64,000 nt of DNA from Planctomonas sp. JC2975 (GCF_012985205.1 NZ_JABEKS010000001.1:496001-560000); one strand, 5' to 3'. Positions 32,919-44,215 are shown, counted from the first letter of the stretch. The notes: generated by a model from the letters alone, not told the origin. Numbers and translations are program-made.

Positions 32919-34283
32919 CTACGAGTGGGCCAGGCGCTCGAACCACGCGATCGCGGACTGGTCCGTGAGGCTCGCGACCTGATCGACGACCACGCGCCTG
33001 CGCGCGGCATCATCGGTCGCCAGGCGCCAGTCCTCGGCGAATCCCGGGTCGAGGTTCGCGTCTTCCGTGCGCAGCAGGGCGTCCGCAAGCTCGGCGAGCA
33101 TGGTGCGCTGCCTGGCGTAAATGGGCTGCCTCGTGTTGCGCGACATCACGAAGGTGGCGACGATCCCCTTCAGGACGGCGATCTCGGCCTGGATCTCCCT
33201 CGGCACGACCACGTCTGCACCGAAGCGGATGAGGCTGCCCTGCTGGTACGCGTCTCTGGTGGCTCGTGCCGACGTCACGGCGAAGCGCCCGATCAGCTGG
33301 CTGGTCAGGTTCTTCAGGCGGGCTTGCGCACGACGCGAGCCGTCCCAGTCATCGAGCCAGACATCCAGTCGATCCAGCCGGTCGAAGGCGGCGATGAGCT
33401 CGTCGTGGCCGACCTCGCCGCCGATCCACTCGTACATCGACGACACAAGGGCATCGTGATCGACTCGTGCGCCGAGTGCCGCGACGTCGATGTAGCCGTT
33501 CACGACGGCATCCTCGAAGTCGTGAACGGAGTACGCGATGTCGTCAGAGAGGTCCATGACCTGCGCCTCGATGCACCGCACCCGATCCGGGGCGCCTTGG
33601 CGCAGCCAGTGGAACGCCGGCTCGTCGTCGGCGTAGAAGCCGAACTTGGCGCGACCGCTCGGGTCGGCGACAGAGGACGATGCCGGCCACGGGTACTTGC
33701 AGCTGGCGTCGAGGCTCGCACGGGTGAGGTTGAGCCCGTACGGATGCCCGTCCGCACCGAAGACCTTCGGCTCCAGTCGGGTCAGCAGTCGCAGCGTCTG
33801 CGCGTTGCCCTCGAATCCCCCGACGTCGCTCGCCCACTCCGAAAGAGCACGCTCGCCGTTGTGACCGAAGGGCGGATGCCCGATGTCGTGCGCCAAGCAC
33901 GCTGTGTCGACCACGTCGGGATCCAGTCCGAGACTGGAGGCCAGCTCGCGGCCGACCTGTGCCACCTCGAGGGAGTGCGTGAGCCTGTTGCGGGCGAAGT
34001 CCAGACCGGCCGTGGGGCTGAGAACCTGGGTCTTCGCCGCGAGCCGTCGCAACGCGCTGGAGTGCAGCAGACGAGCCCTGTCGCGCGCGAAGTCGCTGCG
34101 GCGGGTCGAGTGTTCCTCGGGCAGCCAACGCTCTCGATCGAAGGCCGTGTAGCCGGCCTGTTCGGCCGAGTAGTTGTGGTGAGCAGGAGAATCGGGCTGC
34201 GCCGAATGGTTCGACCGTCGCGAAGAATCGGGATGCTCCGGGGACAGCCCGGAATTCGGAGTGGTGCCGAATTCACCCGCCAC
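32919..34283 (-). CDS. dgt: Deoxyguanosinetriphosphate triphosphohydrolase-like protein
   Basis: HD-domain dNTP triphosphohydrolase of 454 residues, releasing triphosphate from dNTPs and so affecting dNTP pools. Metal ligands are RNRLTHSLEV and CLAHDIGHPPFGHNGE, with the later D in MDLSDDIAYSVHD. The first 45 residues are a polar, Ser/His-rich tail outside the domain. GTG 34283 overlaps the dusB end by 11 nt, showing coupling to dusB. The exact nucleotide preference of actinobacterial members is not known. Confidence 0.92.
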   Translation of the reverse strand: MAGEFGTTPNSGLSPEHPDSSRRSNHSAQPDSPAHHNYSAEQAGYTAFDRERWLPEEHSTRRSDFARDRARLLHSSALRRLAAKTQVLSPTAGLDFARNRLTHSLEVAQVGRELASSLGLDPDVVDTACLAHDIGHPPFGHNGERALSEWASDVGGFEGNAQTLRLLTRLEPKVFGADGHPYGLNLTRASLDASCKYPWPASSSVADPSGRAKFGFYADDEPAFHWLRQGAPDRVRCIEAQVMDLSDDIAYSVHDFEDAVVNGYIDVAALGARVDHDALVSSMYEWIGGEVGHDELIAAFDRLDRLDVWLDDWDGSRRAQARLKNLTSQLIGRFAVTSARATRDAYQQGSLIRFGADVVVPREIQAEIAVLKGIVATFVMSRNTRQPIYARQRTMLAELADALLRTEDANLDPGFAEDWRLATDDAARRRVVVDQVASLTDQSAIAWFERLAHS

Positions 34284-35475
34284 TCGTGTTCACCTCTGCC
34301 TCTGCCAGCTCGGCGTGCTGGTCGGCCGCGATGCTGCGGGACTCGAGCCAGCGATCGGGAAGTGCGGGGTTCTTGGGCGTGCCGGCGCGGCCTCGCGGGC
34401 CCTCGGCATCCTCACCCGGGTAGGCGATCGACGGATCCAGCGTGCCGAGCAGATCGTCCAACTGCTGCAGCGACTGGACGGTGGCCAGCTTGGCGCGCAA
34501 CTCTCCGCCGACCGGATACCCCTTGAAGTACCACGCGACGTGCTTGCGGATGTCGCGGCATCCGCGCTCTTCGCTCTCGAAGAACTCGACGAGCAGCTCG
34601 GCGTGACGGCGGAACGCCGCCGCGACCTGGCCGAGCGACGGATGCGCTGTCGCGGCGGCCGCCTCGGCCTCGGTGATCTCGCCGGCACGGGCGCGGAAGG
34701 CGGCGGACAGGTCGCCGAAGAGCCATGGCCTGCCGAGGCATCCACGGCCGACGACGACGCCGTCGCATCCGGTCTGCTCGACCATGCGGATGGCGTCCTG
34801 CCCGGTCCAGATGTCGCCGTTGCCCAGCACCGGAACGCTCGTCACGGTCTCTTTGAGCTTGGCGATGGCGGACCAGTCCGCGTGGCCGGAGTAGAACTCC
34901 GAGGCCGTGCGCGCGTGAAGCGCGATGGATGCGACGCCCGCATCCTCGGCGATGCGGCCGGCCTCCAGATAGGTCAGGTGGTCGGAGTCGATGCCCTTGC
35001 GCATCTTGATCGTCAGCGGCAGGTCCCCCGCGGCCTGGACGGCGTTCCTGACGATGTCGCGGAACAGGTCGAGCTTCCACGGCAACGCCGCGCCGCCGCC
35101 CTTGCGCGTGACCTTGGGAACCGGGCAGCCGAAGTTGAGGTCGATGTGATCGGCCCTGTCTTCTGCGACGAGCATCGTGACGGCCTCGCGCACGGTCTTC
35201 GGGTCGACGCCGTAGAGTTGGATGGACCGCGGCGTCTCGCTCTCGTGGTGCCGGATCAGCCGCATGGACTCCGGGGTACGCTCGACCAGTGCCCGGGAGG
35301 TGATCATCTCGCTCACGTAGAGCCCGGCACCGAACTCGCGGCAGAGCCTGCGGAACGCCGTGTTCGTGATCCCCGCCATGGGCGCCAGCACCACGGGTGC
35401 GTCGAGGCGCAGCGGGCCGATGGCCAGCTGTCCTGCCGTGAGGGGTTCAGCGCTTAGTGTTGCGGAGGGAGACAT
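34273..35475 (-). CDS. dusB: tRNA-dihydrouridine synthase
   Basis: FMN enzyme reducing uridines in the D loop of tRNA, 400 residues. The N-terminal LAPMAGITNTAFRRLCREFGAG, the catalytic Cys in HIDLNFGCPVPKVTRKGGG, KMRKGID and GNGDIWTGQDA/VVVGRGCLGRPWLF for FMN phosphate binding are all present. The C-terminal helical tRNA-binding domain is followed by about 40 extra residues. It is the first gene of the dusB-dgt pair and diverges from ybaK with a 76-nt gap. Confidence 0.94.
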   Translation of the reverse strand: MSPSATLSAEPLTAGQLAIGPLRLDAPVVLAPMAGITNTAFRRLCREFGAGLYVSEMITSRALVERTPESMRLIRHHESETPRSIQLYGVDPKTVREAVTMLVAEDRADHIDLNFGCPVPKVTRKGGGAALPWKLDLFRDIVRNAVQAAGDLPLTIKMRKGIDSDHLTYLEAGRIAEDAGVASIALHARTASEFYSGHADWSAIAKLKETVTSVPVLGNGDIWTGQDAIRMVEQTGCDGVVVGRGCLGRPWLFGDLSAAFRARAGEITEAEAAAATAHPSLGQVAAAFRRHAELLVEFFESEERGCRDIRKHVAWYFKGYPVGGELRAKLATVQSLQQLDDLLGTLDPSIAYPGEDAEGPRGRAGTPKNPALPDRWLESRSIAADQHAELAEAEVNTSGG

Positions 35476-35551
35476 CGCTCACGATTCTCCCAGATGGCGC
35501 CTGAAAGAACAGGAGCCCCGGGGAACCGCCACCGCAGGAGGGACGAGGAGC

Positions 35552-36022
35552 ATGGCCCAGGGACGCGAACGAGTGCTGGAGGATGCTGCGGCACGCGGCG
35601 TCGTGGTGCGGATCGTCGAGCGCCCCAAGGCGAACTCGCTGCACGAGGCAGCCACGCTCCTCGGCCTCGAGCCGTCCGGCATCGTGAAGACGCTCGTCGT
35701 CAAGCGTCACGACGGCGACTTCCTCTTCGCGCTGGTACCAGGCGGTCGCAAGATCTCGTGGGCGAAGCTGCGCACCCTTGTCGGCGTGAACAAGCTGTCG
35801 TTGCCGGACGCGTCCCTCGCGCTGGACGCCACCGGATACGAACGCGGAACGATCACGCCGTTCGGATCCACAACGGCCTGGCCGGTGTTCGCGGACTCGG
35901 AGGTGGCCGGACGCATGGTCGCCATGGGCGCGGGCGAGCACGGCTACAGCGCTTTCGTCGACGGCGATGCGCTGATAGCCGCGTTCGGTGCGACGGTGGC
36001 GGACATCACCGATCCGGAGTAG
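35552..36022 (+). CDS. ybaK: YbaK/EbsC-type aminoacyl-tRNA deacylase
   Basis: 156-residue editing enzyme that hydrolyses mischarged Cys-tRNA(Pro) in the YbaK branch. Motifs are KTLVVKRHDGDFLFALVPGGRKISWAKL (residues about 49-76, in pieces), GVNKLSLPDA, the Gly-rich YERGTITPFGS and the VAMGAGEHGYS loop. Start ATG 35552 has a strong GAGGAG. It is monocistronic and convergent with the small Cys protein and frnE. Confidence 0.88.
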   Translation: MAQGRERVLEDAAARGVVVRIVERPKANSLHEAATLLGLEPSGIVKTLVVKRHDGDFLFALVPGGRKISWAKLRTLVGVNKLSLPDASLALDATGYERGTITPFGSTTAWPVFADSEVAGRMVAMGAGEHGYSAFVDGDALIAAFGATVADITDPE

Positions 36023-36083
36023 CGGCTCTTTCGGGAGTCGAGCAGCTCAACCTCCGATGCGTCGGATGCACCAACGCGTCGGA

Positions 36084-36194
36084 TCAACCGGCGGCGGACG
36101 CCTCTTCTTCGGGCGCCTGGGCCCAGGGCACGGCGCACACGTCGCCGTCGCAAACGACGGCATTCGGGTCGCCGAGCGGCTTCAACCCGCTCAT
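36084..36194 (-). CDS. 36-aa Cys-pair microprotein overlapping the frnE stop
   Basis: The ATG (36192-36194) overlaps the TGA of the thiol oxidoreductase gene as ATGA, so translation should be coupled. The 36 residues begin MSGLKPLGDPNAVVCDGDVC and end in an Ala/Glu tail. Cys15 and Cys20 form a CDGDVC pair. No membrane segment or signal is seen. I cannot name the family. Its position right behind a dithiol oxidoreductase and the two cysteines suggest a redox or metal-related accessory, which is inference. Confidence 0.6.
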   Translation of the reverse strand: MSGLKPLGDPNAVVCDGDVCAVPWAQAPEEEASAAG

Positions 36195-36895
36195 GCTCCG
36201 GCCACGACCGAGTCGTCAGCAGCAGCATCCGCTTCGGAGCCCCGTTCGTCCCACACCTGCTCGAGGACCTGTGCGAACGTCGTCGCCTCCTGTGCGCCGG
36301 AGACGCCGTACTTGCCGTCGATCACGAAGAACGGAACTCCGTTGATGCCGTACTCCTGAGCGTTCGCCTGATCCTCGCGGACTGCCGAGAGGAACTCGTC
36401 GCGCTCGAGCGCTCCACGCGCCTCCTCGCGGTCGAGTCCGATCTCTGCTGCGTAGTCGGCGAGGTCGTCGATGCGTCCGACGTGGCCGCCCTCGGTGAAG
36501 TACGCCTTCAGCAGGCGTTCCTTCATCTCGATCTGCTTGCCGTGCGCCTTCGCATAGTGGATCAGTTGGTGGGCCTTGACGGTGTTCGTGTGCTGCATGG
36601 CAGGAAAGTCGTAGTCCAGGCCGACCTGCTGGGCGATGCCGCTCACGCGCTCGAGCATCTGCCCGGCCTGCTCGGGGCTGATGCCCTTGTGCTGCGCAAG
36701 GTAGTCGGCCTCGTTGCCCTCGAAGTCGACGGGGGTGTCCGGCGAGAGTTCGAACGAGTGATACTCCACCTCGACGCTGCGGCCCTCGCCGGATCCGGCG
36801 AAGAGTCCGGCCCCCGCCTCGAACTTGCGCTTGCCGATGTAGCACCACGGGCAGGCCACGTCGGACCAGATGTCAATCTTGATGGGATCACTCAC
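36191..36895 (-). CDS. FrnE-like DsbA-family oxidoreductase
   Basis: 234-residue cytosolic thioredoxin-fold protein with a helical insert. The active site is CPWC (Cys15 and Cys18) in WSDVACPWCYIGKRKFE, and the cis-Pro region is YGINGVPFFVIDGKYGVSG. FrnE/HCCA isomerase relatives handle dithiols or act in oxidative stress. GTG 36895 begins the conserved domain; the frame extends upstream without homology. No signal peptide is present, so it does not act like periplasmic DsbA. It is followed by the coupled microprotein. Confidence 0.9.
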   Translation of the reverse strand: MSDPIKIDIWSDVACPWCYIGKRKFEAGAGLFAGSGEGRSVEVEYHSFELSPDTPVDFEGNEADYLAQHKGISPEQAGQMLERVSGIAQQVGLDYDFPAMQHTNTVKAHQLIHYAKAHGKQIEMKERLLKAYFTEGGHVGRIDDLADYAAEIGLDREEARGALERDEFLSAVREDQANAQEYGINGVPFFVIDGKYGVSGAQEATTFAQVLEQVWDERGSEADAAADDSVVAGA

Positions 36896-36935
36896 GAAGG
36901 GTCCAACCGCGCGCGGTGACGGCCTATTCCGTTGA

Positions 36936-36941
36936 TAGCAT
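36936..36941 (+). promoter_or_regulatory. -10 box (leaderless) for the P-loop kinase gene
   Basis: TAGCAT followed by 6 nt and GTG 36948. This favours GTG 36948 over the adjacent GTG 36945. Confidence 0.5.
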
Positions 36942-36947
36942 CCAGTG

Positions 36948-37559
36948 GTGCTCGGTCCGGACGATCCGCTGCCCGCCGTGCGCCGCGTGCTGGTCGCCGG
37001 TGTGACCGGATCGGGAAAGACCACTCTGGCCCGCCGTCTGGGCGCCGAATGGCGGCTTCGGCACATCGAGATCGACGCGCTGTTCCATGGCCCGCAGTGG
37101 ACGCCACGGCCAGAATTCCTCGACGACGTCCGTGAGTTCGCCGCCGAGGAACGCTGGATCACCGAGTGGCAGTACTGGAGTCAGGGCACCGATGCCCTCC
37201 TCGCACCACGAGCGGATCTGGTCGTCTGGCTCGACTATCCGTACCGAGTGGTCCGATCTCGACTCATCCGGAGAACGTTGCGCCGGAGCATCTTGCGGAC
37301 CGAACTGTGGAACGGCAACGTCGAACCGCCCATCTGGAAGTGGTTCTCGAAGCCGGAAGACGAGGACATCCTGCGCTGGCAGACCGCGACGCTCCAGAAG
37401 TGGCGCGAGCGGATGCCGGACATCGAGCGTCTCTACCCGCATCTGATGATCGTGCGGTTGCGTCATCCGCGGGAGACGAAGCGGTGGCTCCATACTCATC
37501 GATCCGATGATTCCCTGATTGCGAAGCCATCGACGCCGGAATCCGGGCGTCTCCACTGA
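36948..37559 (+). CDS. P-loop kinase-like protein (DNA topology modulation/FlaR type)
   Basis: About 203 residues. Walker A is VAGVTGSGKTTLARRLG and a lid-like basic region is RSRLIRRTLRRSI. The WITEWQYWSQGTDALLAPRADLV stretch (cut at TEWQYWS/ADLVVWLDYP) is typical of the adenylate-kinase-like topology-modulation family. Phosphate acceptor unknown. Translation from GTG 36948 at +1 of TAGCAT is favoured. It ends about 90 nt before the fucosidase gene on the same strand. Confidence 0.75.
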   Translation: MLGPDDPLPAVRRVLVAGVTGSGKTTLARRLGAEWRLRHIEIDALFHGPQWTPRPEFLDDVREFAAEERWITEWQYWSQGTDALLAPRADLVVWLDYPYRVVRSRLIRRTLRRSILRTELWNGNVEPPIWKWFSKPEDEDILRWQTATLQKWRERMPDIERLYPHLMIVRLRHPRETKRWLHTHRSDDSLIAKPSTPESGRLH

Positions 37560-37647
37560 TGAAACATCCGATGAATGAGCTAGCGTGGAATGCAGACGCC
37601 GCCGCCCATCGAACGCGACGCCCGACCGCCATGGAGGATTCAGCTCG

Positions 37648-38928
37648 ATGTCCGATTCCACTCTCGACTGGTTCGTCCACGACCGGTTCGGTCTCTTCGT
37701 GCACTGGGGACTGTATTCGCTCGGCGCACGCCACGAGTGGCTGATGAACAGGGAGCGCATCCAGGTCGCGGACTACGAGAAGTACGCCCGCCACTTCGAG
37801 CCGGACCTCTACGACCCGGCACAGTGGGCTGCGCAGGCGAAGCAGGCGGGAATGAAGTACGTCGTTCTCACGACCAAGCATCACGAGGGCTTCTGCCTCT
37901 GGGACTCCAAGCTCACCGACTACACCGTGATGAACACGCCGTACGGCAAGGACGCCGTTCGCGAGTACGTCGAAGCCATTCGCTCCGCCGGCCTCAAGGT
38001 CGGCTTTTACCACTCTCTGATCGACTGGCACCACCCGGACTTCCCGATCGACGGCCACCATCCCCGTCGTGACGACCCCAACGCGGTGGCGCAGAACGAG
38101 CACCGTGACATCGCGCGCTATCGCGAGTACCTGCACGGCCAGGTACGCGAGCTTCTCACGGAGTACGGGCAGATCGACTATCTCTTCTTCGACTTCTCGT
38201 ACGAGCACAGCGACCACGACGAGATCTGGGGTGGAAAGGGCGCCGCCGCCTGGCGATCGGAGGAACTGCTCGCACTGGTGCGTGAGCTCCAGCCCGGCAT
38301 CCTCGTGAACGATCGACTCGGCATTCCAGGCGACTTCGTGACCCCCGAGCAGTACCAGCCCACCGCTCCGATGGAGGTCGACGGGGTGCGCGTTCCCTGG
38401 GAGGCCTGCCAGACGATCAACGGCAGCTGGGGCTACTACCGGGACAACCACAACGACAAGTCCGCCGACATGCTCGTTCGAATGCTCATCGACGGCGTCT
38501 CCAAGAACGGCAACCTGCTTCTGAACGTGGGCCCGACGGGTCGCGGAGACCTGGACCCGACGGCGTCGGCGACGCTGGAGGGTATCGGCACGTGGATGCG
38601 ACGCCACTCGCGGTCCATCTACGGCGCGGGGCCGAGCGACTTCACTCCTCCTGCGGATGTCCGCTACACCCAGCGCGGCGACCGGCTCTACGCCCACCTC
38701 TTCGCGTGGCCGTTCGAGAACCTGCACCTGCCAGGCCTCGCGGGCAAGGTCGAGTACGCCCAGCTGTTGAACGACGCGTCAGAGCTCGGCATGAGGGTGA
38801 TCGATCCATCGCTCCGAGCGCAGAACACGGGCATCGGCGGTCAGCCGGAGGGAACCCTGACCATCACGCTGCCGGTGATGCGACCAGCCGTGATCGTGCC
38901 CGTCGTCGAGCTCTTCCTCCGCGACTGA
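37648..38928 (+). CDS. GH29 alpha-L-fucosidase
   Basis: 426 residues, without a signal peptide, so it acts on imported or intracellular fucosides. Family signature parts are DRFGLFVHWGLYSLGARHEW, KYVVLTTKHHEGFCLWDS and SAGLKVGFYHSLIDWHHPD. The nucleophile region is IDYLFFDFSYE, where the Asp of FFDF matches the WFD nucleophile of the family. NLLLNVGPTGRGDL closes the catalytic barrel. GGAGG lies about 10 nt before ATG. There are no transporter or other fucose genes nearby, so the physiological substrate is unclear. Confidence 0.9.
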   Translation: MSDSTLDWFVHDRFGLFVHWGLYSLGARHEWLMNRERIQVADYEKYARHFEPDLYDPAQWAAQAKQAGMKYVVLTTKHHEGFCLWDSKLTDYTVMNTPYGKDAVREYVEAIRSAGLKVGFYHSLIDWHHPDFPIDGHHPRRDDPNAVAQNEHRDIARYREYLHGQVRELLTEYGQIDYLFFDFSYEHSDHDEIWGGKGAAAWRSEELLALVRELQPGILVNDRLGIPGDFVTPEQYQPTAPMEVDGVRVPWEACQTINGSWGYYRDNHNDKSADMLVRMLIDGVSKNGNLLLNVGPTGRGDLDPTASATLEGIGTWMRRHSRSIYGAGPSDFTPPADVRYTQRGDRLYAHLFAWPFENLHLPGLAGKVEYAQLLNDASELGMRVIDPSLRAQNTGIGGQPEGTLTITLPVMRPAVIVPVVELFLRD

Positions 38929-38937
38929 CGCAAAGAC

Positions 38938-38955
38938 GGGCCCGAACTCGGACCC
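38938..38955. terminator. Short hairpin between fucosidase gene and uppS
   Basis: GGGCCCGA/TCGGACCC with one central mismatch and a 2-nt loop between convergent genes. It is a weak bidirectional terminator candidate. Confidence 0.35.
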
Positions 38956-38958
38956 GGA

Positions 38959-39771
38959 TCAGACGTCATCGTCCCCTGGCGCGTCCACCGCACCGCCGAA
39001 GCGACGGTTGCGGGACGCGTACAAAGTGATCGCCCGCCACAGATCCGTGCGGGAGAAGTCCGGCCACAGGGTGTCGAGGAACACCATCTCCGCGTAGGCG
39101 CTCTGCCAGAGCATGAAATTGCTGGTGCGCTGCTCCCCGGAACTGCGCACGAAGAGATCCACGTCGGGAAGGTCCGGCAGGTAGAGGTGCCGCTGGATGG
39201 TCTTCTCCGTGACGGCCGACGGCCGCAGCCTGCCGGCCGCCACCTCCGCGGCGATGTCCCGCACGGCATCCGCCAGCTCGTTGCGTCCTCCGTAGTTGAC
39301 GCACATCGTCAGCGTGAGCACGTCGTTGCCGGCCGTAAGTCGTTCCGCGAACTGCAGCTCCTTGATGACGGATGTCCACAGCCGGGGCTTCCGACCTGCC
39401 CACCTGACGCGCACCCCCCATTCGTTCAACTGGTCACGTCTGCGGTGCAGCACGTCTCTGTTGAACCCCATGAGGAATCGCACCTCATCGGGCGATCGCC
39501 GCCAATTCTCGGTGGAGAACGCGTACACGCTGAGGTGCTTCACGCCGATCTGGATCGCTCCTGCGACCACATCGAGCAGCACGGCCTCCCCCGCCTTGTG
39601 CCCCTCGATGCGCGTCAGCCCCTGACGGTTGGCCCAGCGGCCGTTCCCGTCCATGACGAGTGCGACGTGGCCCGGCACGGCGGATGACGGCAGCTCGGGC
39701 GGGTAGATCCCCGTCCAGTCGACGGGACGATACTCGACGGCGTCCTTGTGCGTGTACGGCTTCGGGGTCAT
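38959..39771 (-). CDS. uppS: (E,Z)-polyprenyl diphosphate synthase (undecaprenyl/decaprenyl type)
   Basis: Adds isopentenyl units in cis to make the lipid carrier for peptidoglycan and wall polysaccharides. It has 270 residues. Motifs are [13 protein letters not shown] (catalytic Asp), [24 protein letters not shown] and [25 protein letters not shown] (in two parts). Its ATG overlaps the recO stop as ATGA. The chain length of the product cannot be read from sequence. recO-uppS is the usual actinobacterial pair. Confidence 0.94.
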   Translation of the reverse strand: MTPKPYTHKDAVEYRPVDWTGIYPPELPSSAVPGHVALVMDGNGRWANRQGLTRIEGHKAGEAVLLDVVAGAIQIGVKHLSVYAFSTENWRRSPDEVRFLMGFNRDVLHRRRDQLNEWGVRVRWAGRKPRLWTSVIKELQFAERLTAGNDVLTLTMCVNYGGRNELADAVRDIAAEVAAGRLRPSAVTEKTIQRHLYLPDLPDVDLFVRSSGEQRTSNFMLWQSAYAEMVFLDTLWPDFSRTDLWRAITLYASRNRRFGGAVDAPGDDDV

Positions 39772-40520
39772 GCACTGGCTCCGGTCTGCTGGGAAGATTC
39801 GCGCGACACGTACGGCAGGGACCGCAGGCCTCGCTCGAGGTGCCACTGGGTGTAGGCGGCGACGATGCCACTCGCCTTGTCGCGGGTGGCGGCATCCGTG
39901 GCCTCCGCTGCCGCCCAGTCTCCACGTAGGAGCGCGGAGAGCAGTTCGATCACCTCGCGTCCGACACGTGGCGCGCCGGGCGGCGCACAATCGGCGCACA
40001 CGACTCCGCCGAGCTGCACGACGATGGCGGAGTGCTCGCCGACCGTCCCGCACCGCGAGCAGGTGTCGAAGCTGGGCGCCCATCCTGCGATGGACAGCGC
40101 GCGCAGCAGGTACGAGTCGAGGGTGAGGGATGCCTCGTGCTCGTTCCGTGACAACGATCGCAGCGCGCCGATCAACAGCAGATATTGCTGAGGGGATCCC
40201 TCGGCCTCCGTGAGCCTGTCTGCAGTCTCGACCATGGCGTTGGCGGACGTGAAGCTCGCGTAGTCCATCGCGATCGGCGCCCCGTAGGCGCCAAGGGATT
40301 CCGCCTGCGTCACGATGTCGAGGCTGCGACCCTCGTACAGCTGCACGTCTGCCACCATGAACGGTTCCAGCCGTGCGCCGAACTTCGAGGCGGTGCGCCG
40401 TACGCCTTTCGCGACGGCACGCACCTTGCCGTGTCCACGGGTCAGCAGCGTGACGATCCGGTCGGCTTCGCCCAGCTTGTGGGTGCGCAGCACGACGGCT
40501 TCATCACGGTAAACGGGCAC
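39768..40520 (-). CDS. recO: DNA repair protein RecO
   Basis: 250-residue recombination mediator that loads RecA with RecR. It has an N-terminal OB-fold ([32 protein letters not shown]) and a C-terminal zinc-binding helical domain with CSRCG and VCADC. GTG 40520 is at +1 of a GATAAT -10 box; the longer open frame upstream lies across the divergent UPF0126 gene and is shadow. It is translationally coupled to uppS downstream. Confidence 0.93.
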   Translation of the reverse strand: MPVYRDEAVVLRTHKLGEADRIVTLLTRGHGKVRAVAKGVRRTASKFGARLEPFMVADVQLYEGRSLDIVTQAESLGAYGAPIAMDYASFTSANAMVETADRLTEAEGSPQQYLLLIGALRSLSRNEHEASLTLDSYLLRALSIAGWAPSFDTCSRCGTVGEHSAIVVQLGGVVCADCAPPGAPRVGREVIELLSALLRGDWAAAEATDAATRDKASGIVAAYTQWHLERGLRSLPYVSRESSQQTGASA

Positions 40521-40526
40521 CCGTCG

Positions 40527-40532
40527 ATTATC
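40527..40532 (-). promoter_or_regulatory. -10 box (leaderless) for recO-uppS
   Basis: Minus-strand GATAAT, 6 nt before GTG 40520. This is the closest match to TATAAT in the set. Confidence 0.55.
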
Positions 40533-40625
40533 CCGCGTGCACCCGACGTCCCGTGTCCGGCCGTCCGGACGGATCCGTTCCCGCGCCTCACGGGACGCAG
40601 CATCCCGCGTGGTAGAAACTGAGCC

Positions 40626-41408
40626 ATGACCTCGACGTTCAGTCTCCCGCTGTGGGCGGAGCTCGTCGCGGTCGCCGTCGGCAGTGTGCAGGGGGCGGCC
40701 TATGCATCCGGATTCCGCGACCGTCGCATCGACCTGCTCGGCGTCGCCATCATCGGGGCCGTCACGGGACTCGGCGGTGGCGCGCTCCGCGACATCCTGC
40801 TCGCCACCGGGCTGGTGGCGCTGCAGACCAACTGGTACCTGCCGGTCGCGGTGCTCTCCGCCCTGGCCGGGATGCTCCTGGCACGACTGTTCCACCGCAT
40901 CGACTGGACGATCACCATCCTCGACGCACTCACGATCGGACTCTTCGGCGCGATCGGCGCCACCAAGGCGCTCTCGATGGGGCTGCCGGGCGTGCCCGCC
41001 GTCTTCGTGGGCGTGGTCTCCGCTGTCGGTGGGTCGATCTTGCGCGACATCCTGCTCGGCACGCCGATCGGCGTCATGCACGTCGGATCTCTCTACGCTG
41101 TGGCCGCGGGAGCCGGGACCACCGTACTCGTCGTCGGCGTCGAGCTCGGCCTTCCGATCGCACCCGCGTCGATCGCCTGCACCGTCGTCACGATGGCCGT
41201 GCGACTGCTCGCAGTGCGGTTCGGATGGAGCCTGCCGGAGCAGCGCACGCTCTCCCTTCGGCGGCCGCGCATCAGCTTCGCACGTCTCGGCCGCAGAGGG
41301 CCGGATGCCCGCACCGCTTCCCCGCGCACTGGCAGCATCCCCACCTACCGCGAGGTGAAGCGCACGGACGACACCGAGCCCCCCGAGTCGGGTCCCGCCC
41401 CGTTCTGA
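40626..41408 (+). CDS. UPF0126/TRIC-type membrane channel protein
   Basis: 260 residues. Two homologous three-helix repeats carry the glycine-rich signatures [12 protein letters not shown] (about 50-61) and [12 protein letters not shown] (about 135-146). This is the prokaryotic TRIC cation-channel family (also called trimeric intracellular cation channel, or YicG-like; glycine transport has been proposed). A 60-residue polar C-terminal tail is extra. It diverges from recO over 105 nt. A TAGAAA box lies 7 nt before the ATG but breaks the TANNNT rule in the last base. Confidence 0.85.
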   Translation: MTSTFSLPLWAELVAVAVGSVQGAAYASGFRDRRIDLLGVAIIGAVTGLGGGALRDILLATGLVALQTNWYLPVAVLSALAGMLLARLFHRIDWTITILDALTIGLFGAIGATKALSMGLPGVPAVFVGVVSAVGGSILRDILLGTPIGVMHVGSLYAVAAGAGTTVLVVGVELGLPIAPASIACTVVTMAVRLLAVRFGWSLPEQRTLSLRRPRISFARLGRRGPDARTASPRTGSIPTYREVKRTDDTEPPESGPAPF

Positions 41409-41499
41409 TCTCGCCGTTCGGGCGGATACCTTCTGTCCGCGCTGTTACGAAAGGTCAGTCCGACACGATCCACGTCGACAGGATCCAACTCGACAGGAC

Positions 41500-42324
41500 T
41501 CAGGTGGCGTCCCAGAGAGCGCGGTAGAACGCGATTCGCTCCGCGTCGGGACGCACGCCGTACGACTCGTAGTACAGGTCCGTGTAGCCGGGGCCGTAGT
41601 TCCACTCGGTGCTCCAAGCGCCGATCGCGATGTCCGCCCAGCGATCCGCGACGCCGAGACGCCCCAGGTCGACGTAGCCGGCCACCGTGCCGTCGTCGGC
41701 CAGTAACGTGTTCGGGGCACAGGCATCCGCGTGGCACACGACGAGCCGGTCGATGGACGGCGCGGGTCCCAGCACGTCGAGCGCGGCGACGCGCTCCGCG
41801 ATGCCTTCGGATCTGCTGCGCGCGATGCGGTCGGAGACGGACCACGAGTACGGGCATCCCTCGACAGGAACCGCGTCGTGGAACGCGCGGAGACCACTGC
41901 CCAGCGCACGCACCGCGCGCTCCGGATCTGCTCGCCAGCGCTCGGTCACGGCGTTCGCTCCGGAAAGCCCTCGCGTCACGAGCACCTCGCCGTCATCGTC
42001 GACGCGAAAATCGAGGACGATCGGCACCCGGACGAATGTGGCCGCCCAGGCAAGGCGCTCGGCCTCCGCCTCGAGATCGAGCTCACTGTTCGGAGGCGCC
42101 CACTTGGCGAAGACGATGTCGTCGCCAACGCGCGCCCGCACCGTGACGCCGCCCACCTCGTTGACCCACGTGACCTCATCGATGTCGTCCCCGAACCGCC
42201 TCGTGAGCGGTTCGGGGACGGCGAACGACGCGTCAGGCGTGCCGGAGAACGCGCGCACGTCGTGCGACCCCGCAGGCGTCCCCGAGTCCGGGACGACGTC
42301 GGCGGGAACCGATTCCCCCGTCAT
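41500..42324 (-). CDS. APH-family phosphotransferase (aminoglycoside 3'-phosphotransferase-like)
   Basis: 274 residues with the kinase-like catalytic loop VVCHADACAPNTLL (Asp in HADACAPN) and the metal site GYVDLGRLGVADRWADIA. The N-terminal lobe has DIVFAKWAPPNSELDLEAEAERL. The motif set is that of APH(3'), but chromosomal relatives in actinobacteria often phosphorylate other substrates, so resistance is not implied. The ATG directly follows the leuA stop (TGAATG), so it is coupled to leuA; this neighbour pairing has no obvious metabolic meaning. Confidence 0.82.
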   Translation of the reverse strand: MTGESVPADVVPDSGTPAGSHDVRAFSGTPDASFAVPEPLTRRFGDDIDEVTWVNEVGGVTVRARVGDDIVFAKWAPPNSELDLEAEAERLAWAATFVRVPIVLDFRVDDDGEVLVTRGLSGANAVTERWRADPERAVRALGSGLRAFHDAVPVEGCPYSWSVSDRIARSRSEGIAERVAALDVLGPAPSIDRLVVCHADACAPNTLLADDGTVAGYVDLGRLGVADRWADIAIGAWSTEWNYGPGYTDLYYESYGVRPDAERIAFYRALWDAT

Positions 42325-44163
<1,839 letters not shown>

Positions 44164-44179
<16 letters not shown>

Positions 44180-44208
44180 CAGCTAAGAAGGAGCAGGCCG
44201 GAGCGCAC
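44164..44208 (-). CDS. leuL: leuA leader peptide
   Basis: GTG 44208 opens a 14-residue frame, VRSGLLLLSCRDEA, ending TAG, with four consecutive leucine codons. This is the classic sensor of charged tRNA-Leu in front of leuA. A TAGTCT -10 box lies 7 nt upstream, so the leader is read almost from the first base. The function follows from the family of amino-acid leader peptides. Confidence 0.8.
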
Positions 44209-44215
44209 GTCGTTC

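Noticed and set aside
41500-42324. A dedicated aminoglycoside resistance gene
   Set aside because: Motifs are APH(3')-like, but there is no mobile context and it is coupled to leuA; a housekeeping kinase-like role is equally likely.
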